From JBBKWJ01 sp037968895 (GTDB lineage Bacteria; Actinomycetota; Acidimicrobiia; Acidimicrobiales; SZUA-35): DNA of 13,673 nucleotides. The notes below the pieces were generated by a model. It had not been told where the DNA came from. It did not search any database and saw nothing but the letters and a program-made list of their open reading frames with translations. The stretch covers positions 1-13,673 of the forward strand of contig JBBKWJ010000317.1 of the NCBI GenBank assembly GCA_037968895.1. Direction: 5' to 3'. Positions 1-6,171 of the stretch are shown piece after piece. Every line of letters starts with the position of its first letter. The stretch's first letter is position 1. A program made the translations under genes and the position numbers.

Positions 1-127
1 CAACACTCATCCGAACAACTTATCTCCGCCCAACAAACCCCCGAACTGGTGCCGGTGGAACAGCCTGAGGCTGTTCCACCGGCACCAGTTCGGCGAGAAT
101 GAGGGCAAGATCGGCGTGAAACGCGGT
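1..127. other. Left-edge region, no confident gene
   Basis: No gene can be called firmly here. On the plus strand one frame is open from the left edge to a TGA at 100-102 and would read as a Pro/Glu/Val-rich C-terminal tail (ending ...PPAPVRRE), so it could be the end of an upstream gene. Its third-position GC is only about half, lower than the confident genes, and half of it lies inside the perfect palindrome at 41-93, which by itself biases the reading. I therefore leave it as a possibility only. Confidence 0.3.
41..93. repeat. Perfect 53-bp palindrome / hairpin
   Basis: The arms 41-66 and 68-93 are exact reverse complements (26 bp each) around a single G at 67; the left arm begins CCGAACTGGTGCCGG. 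As RNA it would form a very stable stem with a 3-5 nt loop. It lies 34 nt past the stop of the putative minus-strand small gene (128-265). On that strand it is followed by GGGTTTGTTG, a weak U-rich stretch, so it could be that gene's terminator. On the plus strand no T-run follows. Alternatives are a bidirectional terminator lacking a U-tract, a REP-like dispersed palindrome, or a protein-binding site. The symmetry is certain; the role is inferred. Confidence 0.9.
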
Positions 128-265
128 TCAGAAGCCTCGGGGGCGTCCCTTGAAGAGCTCGACTTCCTCCTGCACCTCGTCTGCAAGAGGCTGTGTCGGC
201 GCAGTCTTGACGCCAGGCAGCATGCGAACGAATCGAAGTATCCGGCTAACAAAGGCGCTGATCAC
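128..265 (-). CDS. Possible small protein of 45 residues, unknown function
   Basis: I do not recognise this protein. Read from a GTG at 265-263 to a TGA at 130-128 it begins MISAFVSRILRFVRMLPGV, a basic, amphipathic-looking N-terminal half. The second half is acidic (ADEVQEEVELF) and the end is basic (KGRPRGF). Codon choice over this stretch (GTG, ATC, AGC, GCC, CTG, GAG, CTC, TTC) resembles the confident genes. An in-frame GTG at 271-269 and a TTG at 310 are alternative starts. I prefer 265 because a possible promoter (273-301) would start transcription at about 266, giving a leaderless message; no Shine-Dalgarno is visible. It is divergent from the oxidoreductase at 333. A chance open frame remains quite possible. 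Confidence 0.35.
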   Translation of the reverse strand: MISAFVSRILRFVRMLPGVKTAPTQPLADEVQEEVELFKGRPRGF

Positions 266-272
266 GGCCACC

Positions 273-301
273 TTTGTACTACGTATCCGGTACCTGAACA
301 A
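273..301 (-). promoter_or_regulatory. Possible minus-strand sigma70-type promoter
   Basis: On the minus strand TTGTTC (301-296) and TACAAA (278-273) are separated by 17 nt, matching the bacterial -35/-10 layout at 3 of 6 and 4 of 6 positions. The predicted start, near 266, sits next to the GTG of the small reading frame at 265. The -35 shares sequence with a plus-strand candidate. Matches this weak can arise by chance. Confidence 0.25.
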
Positions 302-323
302 TCCACCCAAAGTTGCGTATTAG
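295..323 (+). promoter_or_regulatory. Possible promoter of the F420 oxidoreductase gene
   Basis: TGAACA (295-300) and TATTAG (318-323) lie 17 nt apart, each matching consensus at 4 of 6 positions. Transcription would begin near 330, only about three bases before the ATG at 333. That fits the absence of a clear ribosome binding site there and the common leaderless messages of actinobacteria. It would drive 333-1265 and the overlapping 1265-1687 gene. Confidence 0.3.
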
Positions 324-332
324 GCTGCCTGG

Positions 333-1265
333 ATGACTCGACCCTTTCGTTTCGGAATCCAAGCCAAGCAAGCCGCCTCCCGGGCAGAGTGGATTGAGCT
401 CGCCAAGAAAGCCGAAGACCTCGGCTACTCAACGCTCACACTCCCCGACCACTTCGACGGTCAGCTCGCTCCTGCAATCGCGTGCCAAGCTGCGGCCGAT
501 GCGACAACCGACCTCCGCGTAGGGGCGCTCGTCTGGTGCAACGATTACCGCCACCCTGTCTTGTTCGCCAACGAGATGGCGACTCTCGATCTGCTTTCAG
601 AGGGACGCCTAGAGCTCGGCATAGGGGCCGGCTGGATGAAGACCGACTACGAGGCCGCTGGGATGACCTACGACCGGCCCGGAGTTCGGATCGACCGAAT
701 GGTCGAGTCGGTCGAGATCCTGAAGGGCCTCTTCTCTGACGGCCCATTCTCATTCGAGGGTGAGCACTACACAATCACCGATCTTGATCTCCAGCCGAAG
801 CCGTTCCAGAAGCCATACCCGCCGTTCCTCATTGGCGGCGGTGGCCCTCGCATGCTTCGACTCGCCGGGAAACACGCTGACATCGTTGGCGTAAACCCCA
901 ATCTGAAGTCGGGTGCCATCGATGCCACCACCATCAACGATGCGCTACTTGAGCGGTTCGCCGAGAAGATCTCGTGGGTCAAAGAAGGAGCCGGCGACCG
1001 CTTCGATGACATCGAGCTGAATGTCCGGGCCTTCTTCGTTGTCTTCACCGACGACCGAGCCGGCACTGCCGAAAACATGGCCGCTGGCATGGGGCTCACC
1101 GCCGAGCAAGCGCTAGCGACACCGCTCGCCCTCGTCGGCACGCCAGCTCAGATGGCCGCCGACATCGTCGAACGCCGCGAAACGCTTGGGTTCTCCTACA
1201 TCGGCATTGGCCCGGACGAGATGGAGCAGTTCGCACCCGTCGTAGCCGAGTTGGCTGGCTCCTAA
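333..1265 (+). CDS. LLM-class F420-dependent oxidoreductase, MSMEG_2516 type
   Basis: A complete 310-residue luciferase-like (LLM) TIM-barrel protein. It begins MTRPFRFGIQ and contains the run of motifs I associate with the TIGR03621 group of probable F420-dependent oxidoreductases: the early segment RAEWIELAKKAEDLGYSTL, then PDHFDGQLAP, RVGALVWCNDYRHPV, GRLELGIGAGWMKTDYEAAG, the glycine-rich phosphate-binding loop IGGGGPRM near residues 167-174 followed by HADIVGVNP, and the C-terminal FAPVVAEL. Family knowledge suggests hydride transfer with deazaflavin F420 in the cytoplasm; the substrate is unknown. ATG at 333 gives the family's usual N-terminus; no strong ribosome binding site is visible, consistent with a leaderless start. 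Its TAA overlaps the next gene's ATG by one base (TAATG), so the two are probably co-expressed. FMN use instead of F420 cannot be excluded. Confidence 0.93.
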   Translation: MTRPFRFGIQAKQAASRAEWIELAKKAEDLGYSTLTLPDHFDGQLAPAIACQAAADATTDLRVGALVWCNDYRHPVLFANEMATLDLLSEGRLELGIGAGWMKTDYEAAGMTYDRPGVRIDRMVESVEILKGLFSDGPFSFEGEHYTITDLDLQPKPFQKPYPPFLIGGGGPRMLRLAGKHADIVGVNPNLKSGAIDATTINDALLERFAEKISWVKEGAGDRFDDIELNVRAFFVVFTDDRAGTAENMAAGMGLTAEQALATPLALVGTPAQMAADIVERRETLGFSYIGIGPDEMEQFAPVVAELAGS

Positions 1266-1687
1266 TGAACGCAGCAGATAAGGGAGACTTTCGCGAATTC
1301 ATCGACAACGTACGCGAGGCTGCAATCGAGGCTGAGTACGGGACCGGCTCACGCGAGTCTTCCGTCGAGGAAGCCCGAGCACACATTGCGGTGCGGGTGG
1401 CCAAGATCATTGGCGGATTCGCTCTCGTCGCGCTTGGCATCGTATTGATGCCTCTTCCTGGGCCCGGCTGGGCCATAGTTGCCGGCGGACTTGCTCTTCT
1501 TGCCACTGAGTTTGAGTGGGCGAACCGACTGCTCCAAGAGGTTCGGCGCCGCATGCCTGGCGTTCCCGAAGACGGGAAGATCCCCCGGAACACGCTGATT
1601 GTCTACATTCTTATGTTCGTGGTTTTCACAGGGATCAGTGTTCTCTGGGGCTCGGACATCAAGAACTGGGCATTCGACCTGGTCTAG
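1265..1687 (+). CDS. PGPGW-motif small membrane protein (TIGR02611/PF09656-like)
   Basis: This 140-residue protein has a soluble, charged N-terminus (about 1-44), a hydrophobic segment (about 46-63) running into the diagnostic PLPGPGW motif at residues 63-69, a second hydrophobic stretch (70-80), a basic linker (88-108, including VRRRMPG) and a third membrane segment (about 110-128, TLIVYILMFVVFTGISVLW). The PGPGW signature and the layout match the putative transmembrane family TIGR02611, common in actinobacteria. No molecular function is established as far as I know; an integral membrane role is all that can be said. Its ATG overlaps the stop codon of the upstream oxidoreductase gene, suggesting translational coupling. 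A gap of 113 nt separates it from the next gene. Confidence 0.88.
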   Translation: MNAADKGDFREFIDNVREAAIEAEYGTGSRESSVEEARAHIAVRVAKIIGGFALVALGIVLMPLPGPGWAIVAGGLALLATEFEWANRLLQEVRRRMPGVPEDGKIPRNTLIVYILMFVVFTGISVLWGSDIKNWAFDLV

Positions 1688-1707
1688 CAACTCGTTGCGC
1701 TTCGAGT

Positions 1708-1725
1708 CGTCACCAAACCGTCACA
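1708..1725 (+). promoter_or_regulatory. Tandem CGTCAC direct repeat, possible OmpR/PhoB-type operator
   Basis: CGTCACC (1708-1714) and CGTCACA (1719-1725) are direct repeats with an 11-bp period, one DNA turn. That is the layout bound by OmpR/PhoB-family response regulators, including the actinobacterial PhoP box and the MtrA GTCAC-type repeats. It lies about 75 bp upstream of the DUF4349 lipoprotein start, in an intergenic region with no other use. No clear -10 box is visible downstream, and which regulator binds, if any, is unknown. Confidence 0.3.
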
Positions 1726-1785
1726 ACATCCGGGAACCAGCGCGCTCCTTACTTTCGTCTGACGATGGCCGATGAAGTATCAACT

Positions 1786-1794
1786 AGGGGAAGG
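1786..1794 (+). promoter_or_regulatory. Ribosome binding site fixing the DUF4349 start
   Basis: AGGGGAAGG ends six bases before the ATG at 1801. This decides the start: the frame is open further upstream (to 1516, inside the previous gene), but only the 1801 start has a strong Shine-Dalgarno and gives a proper lipoprotein signal peptide. Confidence 0.65.
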
Positions 1795-1800
1795 CCCATC

Positions 1801-2841
1801 ATGACGACTCGACGACTACTCGCGGCAGGAGCATTCTCGCTTCTGCTAGCCGCCTGCGGGTCTGACTCTGATTCCATAGCTAGCTACGATGCCGGTTCCG
1901 AAGAGTCGGCCGATTTCAGCGAGGGTGACGACTCTGGTGCACTCCAGCTAGAGGCACCAAGCGAGGTGAGCGCATCGGCGGGTGAAGACAGCAGCACCGC
2001 TGGCCGCCTGATCGCCCGGACTGGCTACGTCAACGTGCTCGTTGAAGACCTCCAACAGTCAATTAGTGAAGCGAACGCAATCGGCGCCGCCAATAGCGGC
2101 TTCGTAGCACAGGAACAAACGAGCCGCGACAGCTCTGAGCTGACCTTCAAAGTGCCGGGCGACAAATTCGACGCCACGCTCAACGCCTTTGGCGATCTCG
2201 GCGAAGTCGACTCACAGTGGGTTACCACCGAAGACCGGACGGCGCAGATCGTCGACCTTCGAGCCAGGCTCGAGACGGCCGAAGCCAGCCTCACCAGGAC
2301 TCGCGAACTCTTCGATGCAGCTGAAACCGTGCTTGAACTCGTGACGGCGGAGAACGAGATTGCTCAGCGCGAAGAACGAGTTGAAGTGCTCAAAGCGCAA
2401 CTCCGCTCGCAAGAAGAATCTGTCTCGCTCGCCACCATCACGGTGTACCTGACGATCGACCCCGACTCGCTTCCGGATGAGCCCGTGGTCAACGACGAAG
2501 ACCTTCCGACCATCAGGCGGGCCTTCGACAACGGCGTCGGCTTGCTCTGGTATCTGACCCGAATCGTCGGCATCACGATTGCCTGGCTCTTGCCGTTCAT
2601 TCCAGTCATCGCCGGTCTCGTCTTCGCCGCCCGATTCGTCAAGCGACGCCTCGACGCTCGGCCGCCAAAGGTTCGAAAGGTCTCGGCCCACGCTCCGCTG
2701 CAATACCCAGCGCCGGCTGCAGCCACACCTCCTCCGCCTGGACCAGCGGCGCCCGCACCCGCGGCACCGAATCCGTATGAAAACGCATCGTTCGAGCCAC
2801 CCGTCGTCGATGACGACATTGGTGAGGGAACGTCCGCCTAG
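1801..2841 (+). CDS. DUF4349 family lipoprotein with C-terminal membrane segment
   Basis: A 346-residue protein. It starts MTTRRLLAAGAFSLLLAAC, a lipoprotein signal with lipobox LAAC (Cys19), followed by an acidic Ser/Asp/Glu-rich linker to about residue 65. The DUF4349-like region follows: RLIARTGYVNVLVEDL, then a stretch similar to family members (SELTFKVPGDKFDATLNAFGDLG, about 120-142), then a predicted coiled-coil helix rich in Glu/Arg (about 155-210, including LRARLETAEASL). A hydrophobic membrane segment lies at about 245-275 (LLWYLTRIVGITIAWLLPF onwards), then basic KRRL and a proline/alanine-rich tail (about 300-330) ending acidic. Both ends are thus tied to the membrane, with the coiled coil outside and the Pro-rich tail probably inside. 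Function is unknown; DUF4349 proteins are often loosely annotated as putative lipoproteins. The gene ends in a TAG that overlaps the convergent helicase stop. Confidence 0.88.
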   Translation: MTTRRLLAAGAFSLLLAACGSDSDSIASYDAGSEESADFSEGDDSGALQLEAPSEVSASAGEDSSTAGRLIARTGYVNVLVEDLQQSISEANAIGAANSGFVAQEQTSRDSSELTFKVPGDKFDATLNAFGDLGEVDSQWVTTEDRTAQIVDLRARLETAEASLTRTRELFDAAETVLELVTAENEIAQREERVEVLKAQLRSQEESVSLATITVYLTIDPDSLPDEPVVNDEDLPTIRRAFDNGVGLLWYLTRIVGITIAWLLPFIPVIAGLVFAARFVKRRLDARPPKVRKVSAHAPLQYPAPAAATPPPPGPAAPAPAAPNPYENASFEPPVVDDDIGEGTSA

Positions 2842-4988
2842 AAGAGTGTTTGCTGGTCGCTCGCATCGTCCGACACGGTCGTCGGTTCGATAGCGATGGC
2901 GGTGACGTCCGGCTGAAGAAACGCAGGGAGCGGCTCGGAGCTGACGAGCGCCAGCCTCTTTGTTGCTCGGGTCACCGCGACATACAACGAACGCGTGCCT
3001 TGCGTCTCGTCTCGCAAGATAGCTGCGGGCTCGACAACAATCGCCGAGTCGACCTCAAGGCCCTTCACCAGGCTTACGGGCACGACAGTGATTGGGTGTT
3101 CAAGACCGTCTCGAGGCGCGTGTCCGACGACGATTCCAGCGGACTCGAAGCCGTCGACGATCGAGTCGTATACCGAGTCTGAGGCAATGACTGCGACGTT
3201 GCCGTCTTCGGTTGCCCGTGCTTCGGCCTGCGCCTCAGCTACGACCCTTTCGACAAGACCGGCGGCGGTAGCGGTGACAAAGCGTGGCTCGTCGCCGTCA
3301 GTTCGAACCGCAACCGGCGGATCGAGTTCAGGCGCAGCGACTGCCAAAACTTTCGCTGCCAGTTCCATCGAGGGTCCAGGAATGCGATAGCCGACCGTGA
3401 GGTAGCGCCGACTCGACGGCTTCTTGTTGGGGAGGTGCTGCAGAATTTCACTCCAGTCACTGTGCGCCCAGGCGCCCGTCGACTGAGCGATGTCACCAAC
3501 AACCGTCATCGACCCGTTGAGCGATCGTCGAGTGAGCATTCGAAGCTGCATCGGCGAGAGGTCTTGGGCTTCATCGACCACGATGTGTCCGTAGGTGCGG
3601 ACATCATCGTCGTGCTGCTTCGTGATGGGGCCAAGGTTCTCCCAGGCCTCATCGAGCACAGGCACATCGTCGGTTGTCCAGATGACCTTTGAGGAATCCC
3701 CCTCTGGCTGCCAGGGGCGATACAACGACTCAAACTCCGTTTCATTGAGTGCCTTCGCTGCTGACCGAAGCAAACGCATTGAGCCGTACAGATCATGCAA
3801 AAGCTGCGCCGGCGAGAGCGATGGCCACATCCAGAGCATGGCCGCTCGGAATTCGTCGGTGCCAACGACCTGCTCTTCGACGACAGTGAATTCGGCGCCA
3901 TCAGGGTGGCTTTCCGTGAGCAGTCTGACCAGCTCAGAGGCAACAAAACGGCGCGCCGCATTATGTGTCTTGTAGCGACGCTGGGCCTGCTTCACAATTT
4001 CAGCAGTGTCATCGCGGCTGACCCGAAGTTTCCGAACACCCATGCCGATAACGAGGTCGCGGTTGAGAGGACGTTGTCGATCACGAATTGCCCGTCGCAC
4101 CACGTTGACGGTTCGGAGGTCGCCCTTGACCCTGGCCGCCAACTGCTCGTCACGACCGGTCACTCGAACCCGCTGCACAAGGTCAGCCAATACAGCCATC
4201 TCAACGCCAGCCTCGCCCAGCGACGGTAAGACCTGCTCGATGTAGCGCAGGAACAGTCGGTTAGGACCAACAACAAGCACACCCTGGCCCTCAAGCGGGA
4301 AACGATTGGTATAGAGCAGGTATGCCGCGCGGTGAAGGGCAACGACCGTCTTCCCGGTGCCAGGCCCTCCTTGCACAATGAGAACCCCTGGCATCGGCGC
4401 CCGAATTATCTCGTCTTGCTCGCCCTGAATAGTGCCGACGATGTCACCGAGCTGGCCCGTCCGGCTCGTCTCTAGGGCGGCAACCAACGCCCCCTGCCCC
4501 CGCAGCTCTCGTCCGTCTACCGTCGCAACAGTTTTGCCCGCATTCTCGCCAAAGAACTCGTCTTCGAGGCCAAGCAGTTTGCGGCCGCGGCTAATGAAAT
4601 GGCGTCGACGAACGAGGCCCTGCGGGTCGCGGCCTGTCGCTCGGAAGAATCCTTCGGCTATAGGTGCTCGCCAATCCACAATAAGCGGCTCTTGGTTCGT
4701 TTCGGAGATGGCGACCCGGCCAATGTGAAAGCTGCCACCGCCCGCGTCAGGCTCGACATCGATGCGCCCGAATGCCAGTGATCGCTCGCCGATGTTGAGG
4801 TGAGCGAGCCGAGTAACGACCTTCTCATTGATGACTTCGCGCTCCCAACGAGCCTGATTCGTGCCGCCTTGGCCAACTTCAACCATCGAGCGCAGCTTCA
4901 GTGCCTCGGCCCGACTCTCTTCGAGTCGTTCATAGGCGCGGTCGAGGTGGGCCTGCTCGGCATCAAGCTCGGGATGGGAATCGGTCAC
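2838..4988 (-). CDS. helD: HelD-like superfamily 1 helicase (RNA polymerase recycling factor)
   Basis: A 716-residue UvrD/Rep-type superfamily 1 ATPase. The charged helical N-terminus (about 1-60, LDAEQAHLDRAYERLEESRA) matches the HelD arm that enters the RNA polymerase secondary channel. Then come the HelD-typical segment GRIDVEPDAGGGSFHIGR and EPLIVDWRAPIAEGFFRAT, Walker A GGPGTGKT (about 207-214), Walker B VDEAQD (471-476), the motif III region VVGDIAQST, motif IV YRIPG, and C-terminal VKGLEVDSAIVV and LYVAVTRATKRL. HelD proteins use ATP to release stalled or non-productive RNA polymerase from nucleic acid; the actinobacterial class (Mycobacterium smegmatis HelD, a little over 700 residues) is similar in length. 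A relation to HelR, which protects against rifamycin, is possible but not testable here. The start is GTG at 4988 with GGAG placed 6 nt upstream, inside a duplicated leader. It is divergent from hemE and convergent with the DUF4349 gene. Confidence 0.9.
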   Translation of the reverse strand: MTDSHPELDAEQAHLDRAYERLEESRAEALKLRSMVEVGQGGTNQARWEREVINEKVVTRLAHLNIGERSLAFGRIDVEPDAGGGSFHIGRVAISETNQEPLIVDWRAPIAEGFFRATGRDPQGLVRRRHFISRGRKLLGLEDEFFGENAGKTVATVDGRELRGQGALVAALETSRTGQLGDIVGTIQGEQDEIIRAPMPGVLIVQGGPGTGKTVVALHRAAYLLYTNRFPLEGQGVLVVGPNRLFLRYIEQVLPSLGEAGVEMAVLADLVQRVRVTGRDEQLAARVKGDLRTVNVVRRAIRDRQRPLNRDLVIGMGVRKLRVSRDDTAEIVKQAQRRYKTHNAARRFVASELVRLLTESHPDGAEFTVVEEQVVGTDEFRAAMLWMWPSLSPAQLLHDLYGSMRLLRSAAKALNETEFESLYRPWQPEGDSSKVIWTTDDVPVLDEAWENLGPITKQHDDDVRTYGHIVVDEAQDLSPMQLRMLTRRSLNGSMTVVGDIAQSTGAWAHSDWSEILQHLPNKKPSSRRYLTVGYRIPGPSMELAAKVLAVAAPELDPPVAVRTDGDEPRFVTATAAGLVERVVAEAQAEARATEDGNVAVIASDSVYDSIVDGFESAGIVVGHAPRDGLEHPITVVPVSLVKGLEVDSAIVVEPAAILRDETQGTRSLYVAVTRATKRLALVSSEPLPAFLQPDVTAIAIEPTTVSDDASDQQTLF

Positions 4989-5019
4989 TGCGCTCCTGCA
5001 TCGGTCACTGCGCTTCTGC
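4980..5019 (-). repeat. 20-bp tandem duplication over the helD start
   Basis: Two adjacent 20-bp copies (5000-5019 and 4980-4999) differ at one base. Read on the minus strand each copy carries a Shine-Dalgarno-like stretch and GTGACCGAT: AGAAG in the distal copy, AGGAG in the copy that starts helD. The duplication therefore doubles the ribosome binding site and the start codon. Because 20 is not a multiple of three, the two starts lie in different frames. Confidence 0.9.
4985..5008 (-). CDS. Seven-codon upstream reading frame overlapping helD
   Basis: The distal copy of the duplicated leader has its own GTG at 5008-5006, preceded by AGAAG. It encodes MTDAGAQ and stops at TGA 4987-4985, which overlaps the helD GTG by the four bases GTGA. 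This geometry favours translational coupling: ribosomes finishing the short frame could restart on helD, whose own AGGAG lies inside the short frame. The peptide has no recognisable content. It could equally be an accidental by-product of the duplication. Confidence 0.35.
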   Translation of the reverse strand: MTDAGAQ

Positions 5020-5029
5020 GAAAATAGCG

Positions 5030-5057
5030 AGTATCAGGCTAGTGCGATCACGACCAA
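5030..5057 (-). promoter_or_regulatory. Possible helD promoter
   Basis: On the minus strand TTGGTC (5057-5052) and GATACT (5035-5030) are 16 nt apart, each matching consensus at 4 of 6 positions. Transcription would start near 5023, leaving about 15 nt before the upstream GTG at 5008, enough for the AGAAG of the duplicated leader. I see no similarly good promoter for the divergent hemE in the 5036-5142 interval. Confidence 0.35.
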
Positions 5058-5142
5058 GCCGGACGCTGACCCCTAGATCGGCGGACATTTCGGCCGCGAT
5101 TGGGCTGGGGTAGTCGGGCACAGGGGCGGTACCGTTCAACCC

Positions 5143-6171
5143 GTGACTAGCCGATTCGCCGACTCCCCCTTCATCGCCGCCGCTCTTCAGAAGCCGCATG
5201 ATCGCATCCCGGTGTGGTTTATGCGCCAGGCAGGGCGCTCCCTGCCTGAATACAAGGCCGTTCGGGGAGAAGGCACGATCCTCGACGCCATCCGCGATCC
5301 AGACCGGGGCACCGAGATCACCATGCAGCCCGTGCGCCGATATGGCGTCGATGCGGCGATCCTCTTCTCCGACATCGTGACTCCTGTGTGGGCGAGCGGA
5401 TTCGGTATCGACATCGCTCCTGGAGTCGGCCCTGTCTGTGAGCAGCCATTCGCTTCGGCCGCCGACCTGAAGCGGTTGCGACCACTCGACATCGAAGACG
5501 ATCTGTGGTTCCAATCGCAGACTGTCGACAACCTCGTGGCGCAGCTCGATATTCCGCTCATCGGCTTTGCTGGCGGTCCGTTCACGATGGCTTCATACCT
5601 CGTCGAAGGCAAACCATCTCGCGACTACGCCAAGGTAAAGGCGCTGATGTTCGGCGATCCCGAACTATGGCATCAGCTCGCTGACCGAATCAGCGACCTT
5701 GCCATTGCCACGATGACCAACCAGGTCACCCACGGCGCATCAGCGGTTCAGCTCTTCGACTCGTGGGCTGGCGCTCTCCGCCCCGAGCACTACCGAGAAT
5801 TCGTTCTGCCTCACAGCTCACGCATCATGGCCGCGATGAAAGACCTCGGCGTCCCCCGAATTCACTTCGGCATCAATACCGGCGAGCTGCTTCCTCTGAT
5901 CGCGGAGGCAGGGGCCGAAGTCGTTGGCGTCGACTGGCGCACCCCTCTACCAGTTGCTCGCGAACGAACCGGCGGCAAGGTCGCATTGCAAGGCAACCTC
6001 GACCCGGCGCTCGTGTTTGCGCCATGGCCAGTCATCGAGCGCGAGGTCAAGCGGGTCCTTGATGACAACGCTGGCAACCCCGGCCACATTTTCAACCTCG
6101 GCCACGGTGTGTTGCCAACGGCCGACCCCGACGTCCTCAAGCGAATCGTCGATCTCGTCCACGCCTCATGA
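5143..6171 (+). CDS. hemE: Uroporphyrinogen decarboxylase
   Basis: A 342-residue full-length HemE, which removes four acetate carboxyls from uroporphyrinogen III to give coproporphyrinogen III in the cytoplasm. The N-terminal signature IPVWFMRQAGRSLPEY (22-37) supplies the substrate-binding arginines (R28, R32). The essential aspartate is D77 in AILFSDIV. Other conserved sites are the tyrosine Y152 (FTMASYLVEG), the FDSWAG motif with S207, and the C-terminal histidine H321 in NLGHGVLP. All key residues expected from the human enzyme (R37, R41, D86, Y164, S219, H339) have counterparts. The start is GTG at 5143 with a somewhat distant AGGGGCGG at 5122-5129, and the N-terminal length suits the family. 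It is first in a seven-gene run, and its stop overlaps hemY by ATGA. Confidence 0.96.
   Translation: MTSRFADSPFIAAALQKPHDRIPVWFMRQAGRSLPEYKAVRGEGTILDAIRDPDRGTEITMQPVRRYGVDAAILFSDIVTPVWASGFGIDIAPGVGPVCEQPFASAADLKRLRPLDIEDDLWFQSQTVDNLVAQLDIPLIGFAGGPFTMASYLVEGKPSRDYAKVKALMFGDPELWHQLADRISDLAIATMTNQVTHGASAVQLFDSWAGALRPEHYREFVLPHSSRIMAAMKDLGVPRIHFGINTGELLPLIAEAGAEVVGVDWRTPLPVARERTGGKVALQGNLDPALVFAPWPVIEREVKRVLDDNAGNPGHIFNLGHGVLPTADPDVLKRIVDLVHAS

Noticed and set aside
1..102. C-terminal end of an upstream plus-strand gene
   Set aside because: The open frame to TGA 100-102 is short, has unremarkable codon bias and half lies in the palindrome. It stays possible but is not supported enough for a gene call.
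1690..1707. Small inverted repeat ACTCG...CGAGT after the PGPGW gene as a terminator
   Set aside because: The stem is only 5 bp with an 8-nt loop and no T-run follows, so it is too weak to support a call.
1516..1800. Upstream extension of the DUF4349 reading frame to 1516
   Set aside because: It overlaps the PGPGW gene in another frame and would bury the signal peptide; the strong ribosome binding site at 1786-1794 and lipobox fix the start at 1801.
4989..5142. A rifamycin-associated regulatory element upstream of helD, as found before some HelR genes
   Set aside because: No long inverted repeat of that kind is visible in the interval; only the 20-bp direct duplication is present. I recall the element only roughly, so this is a weak exclusion.
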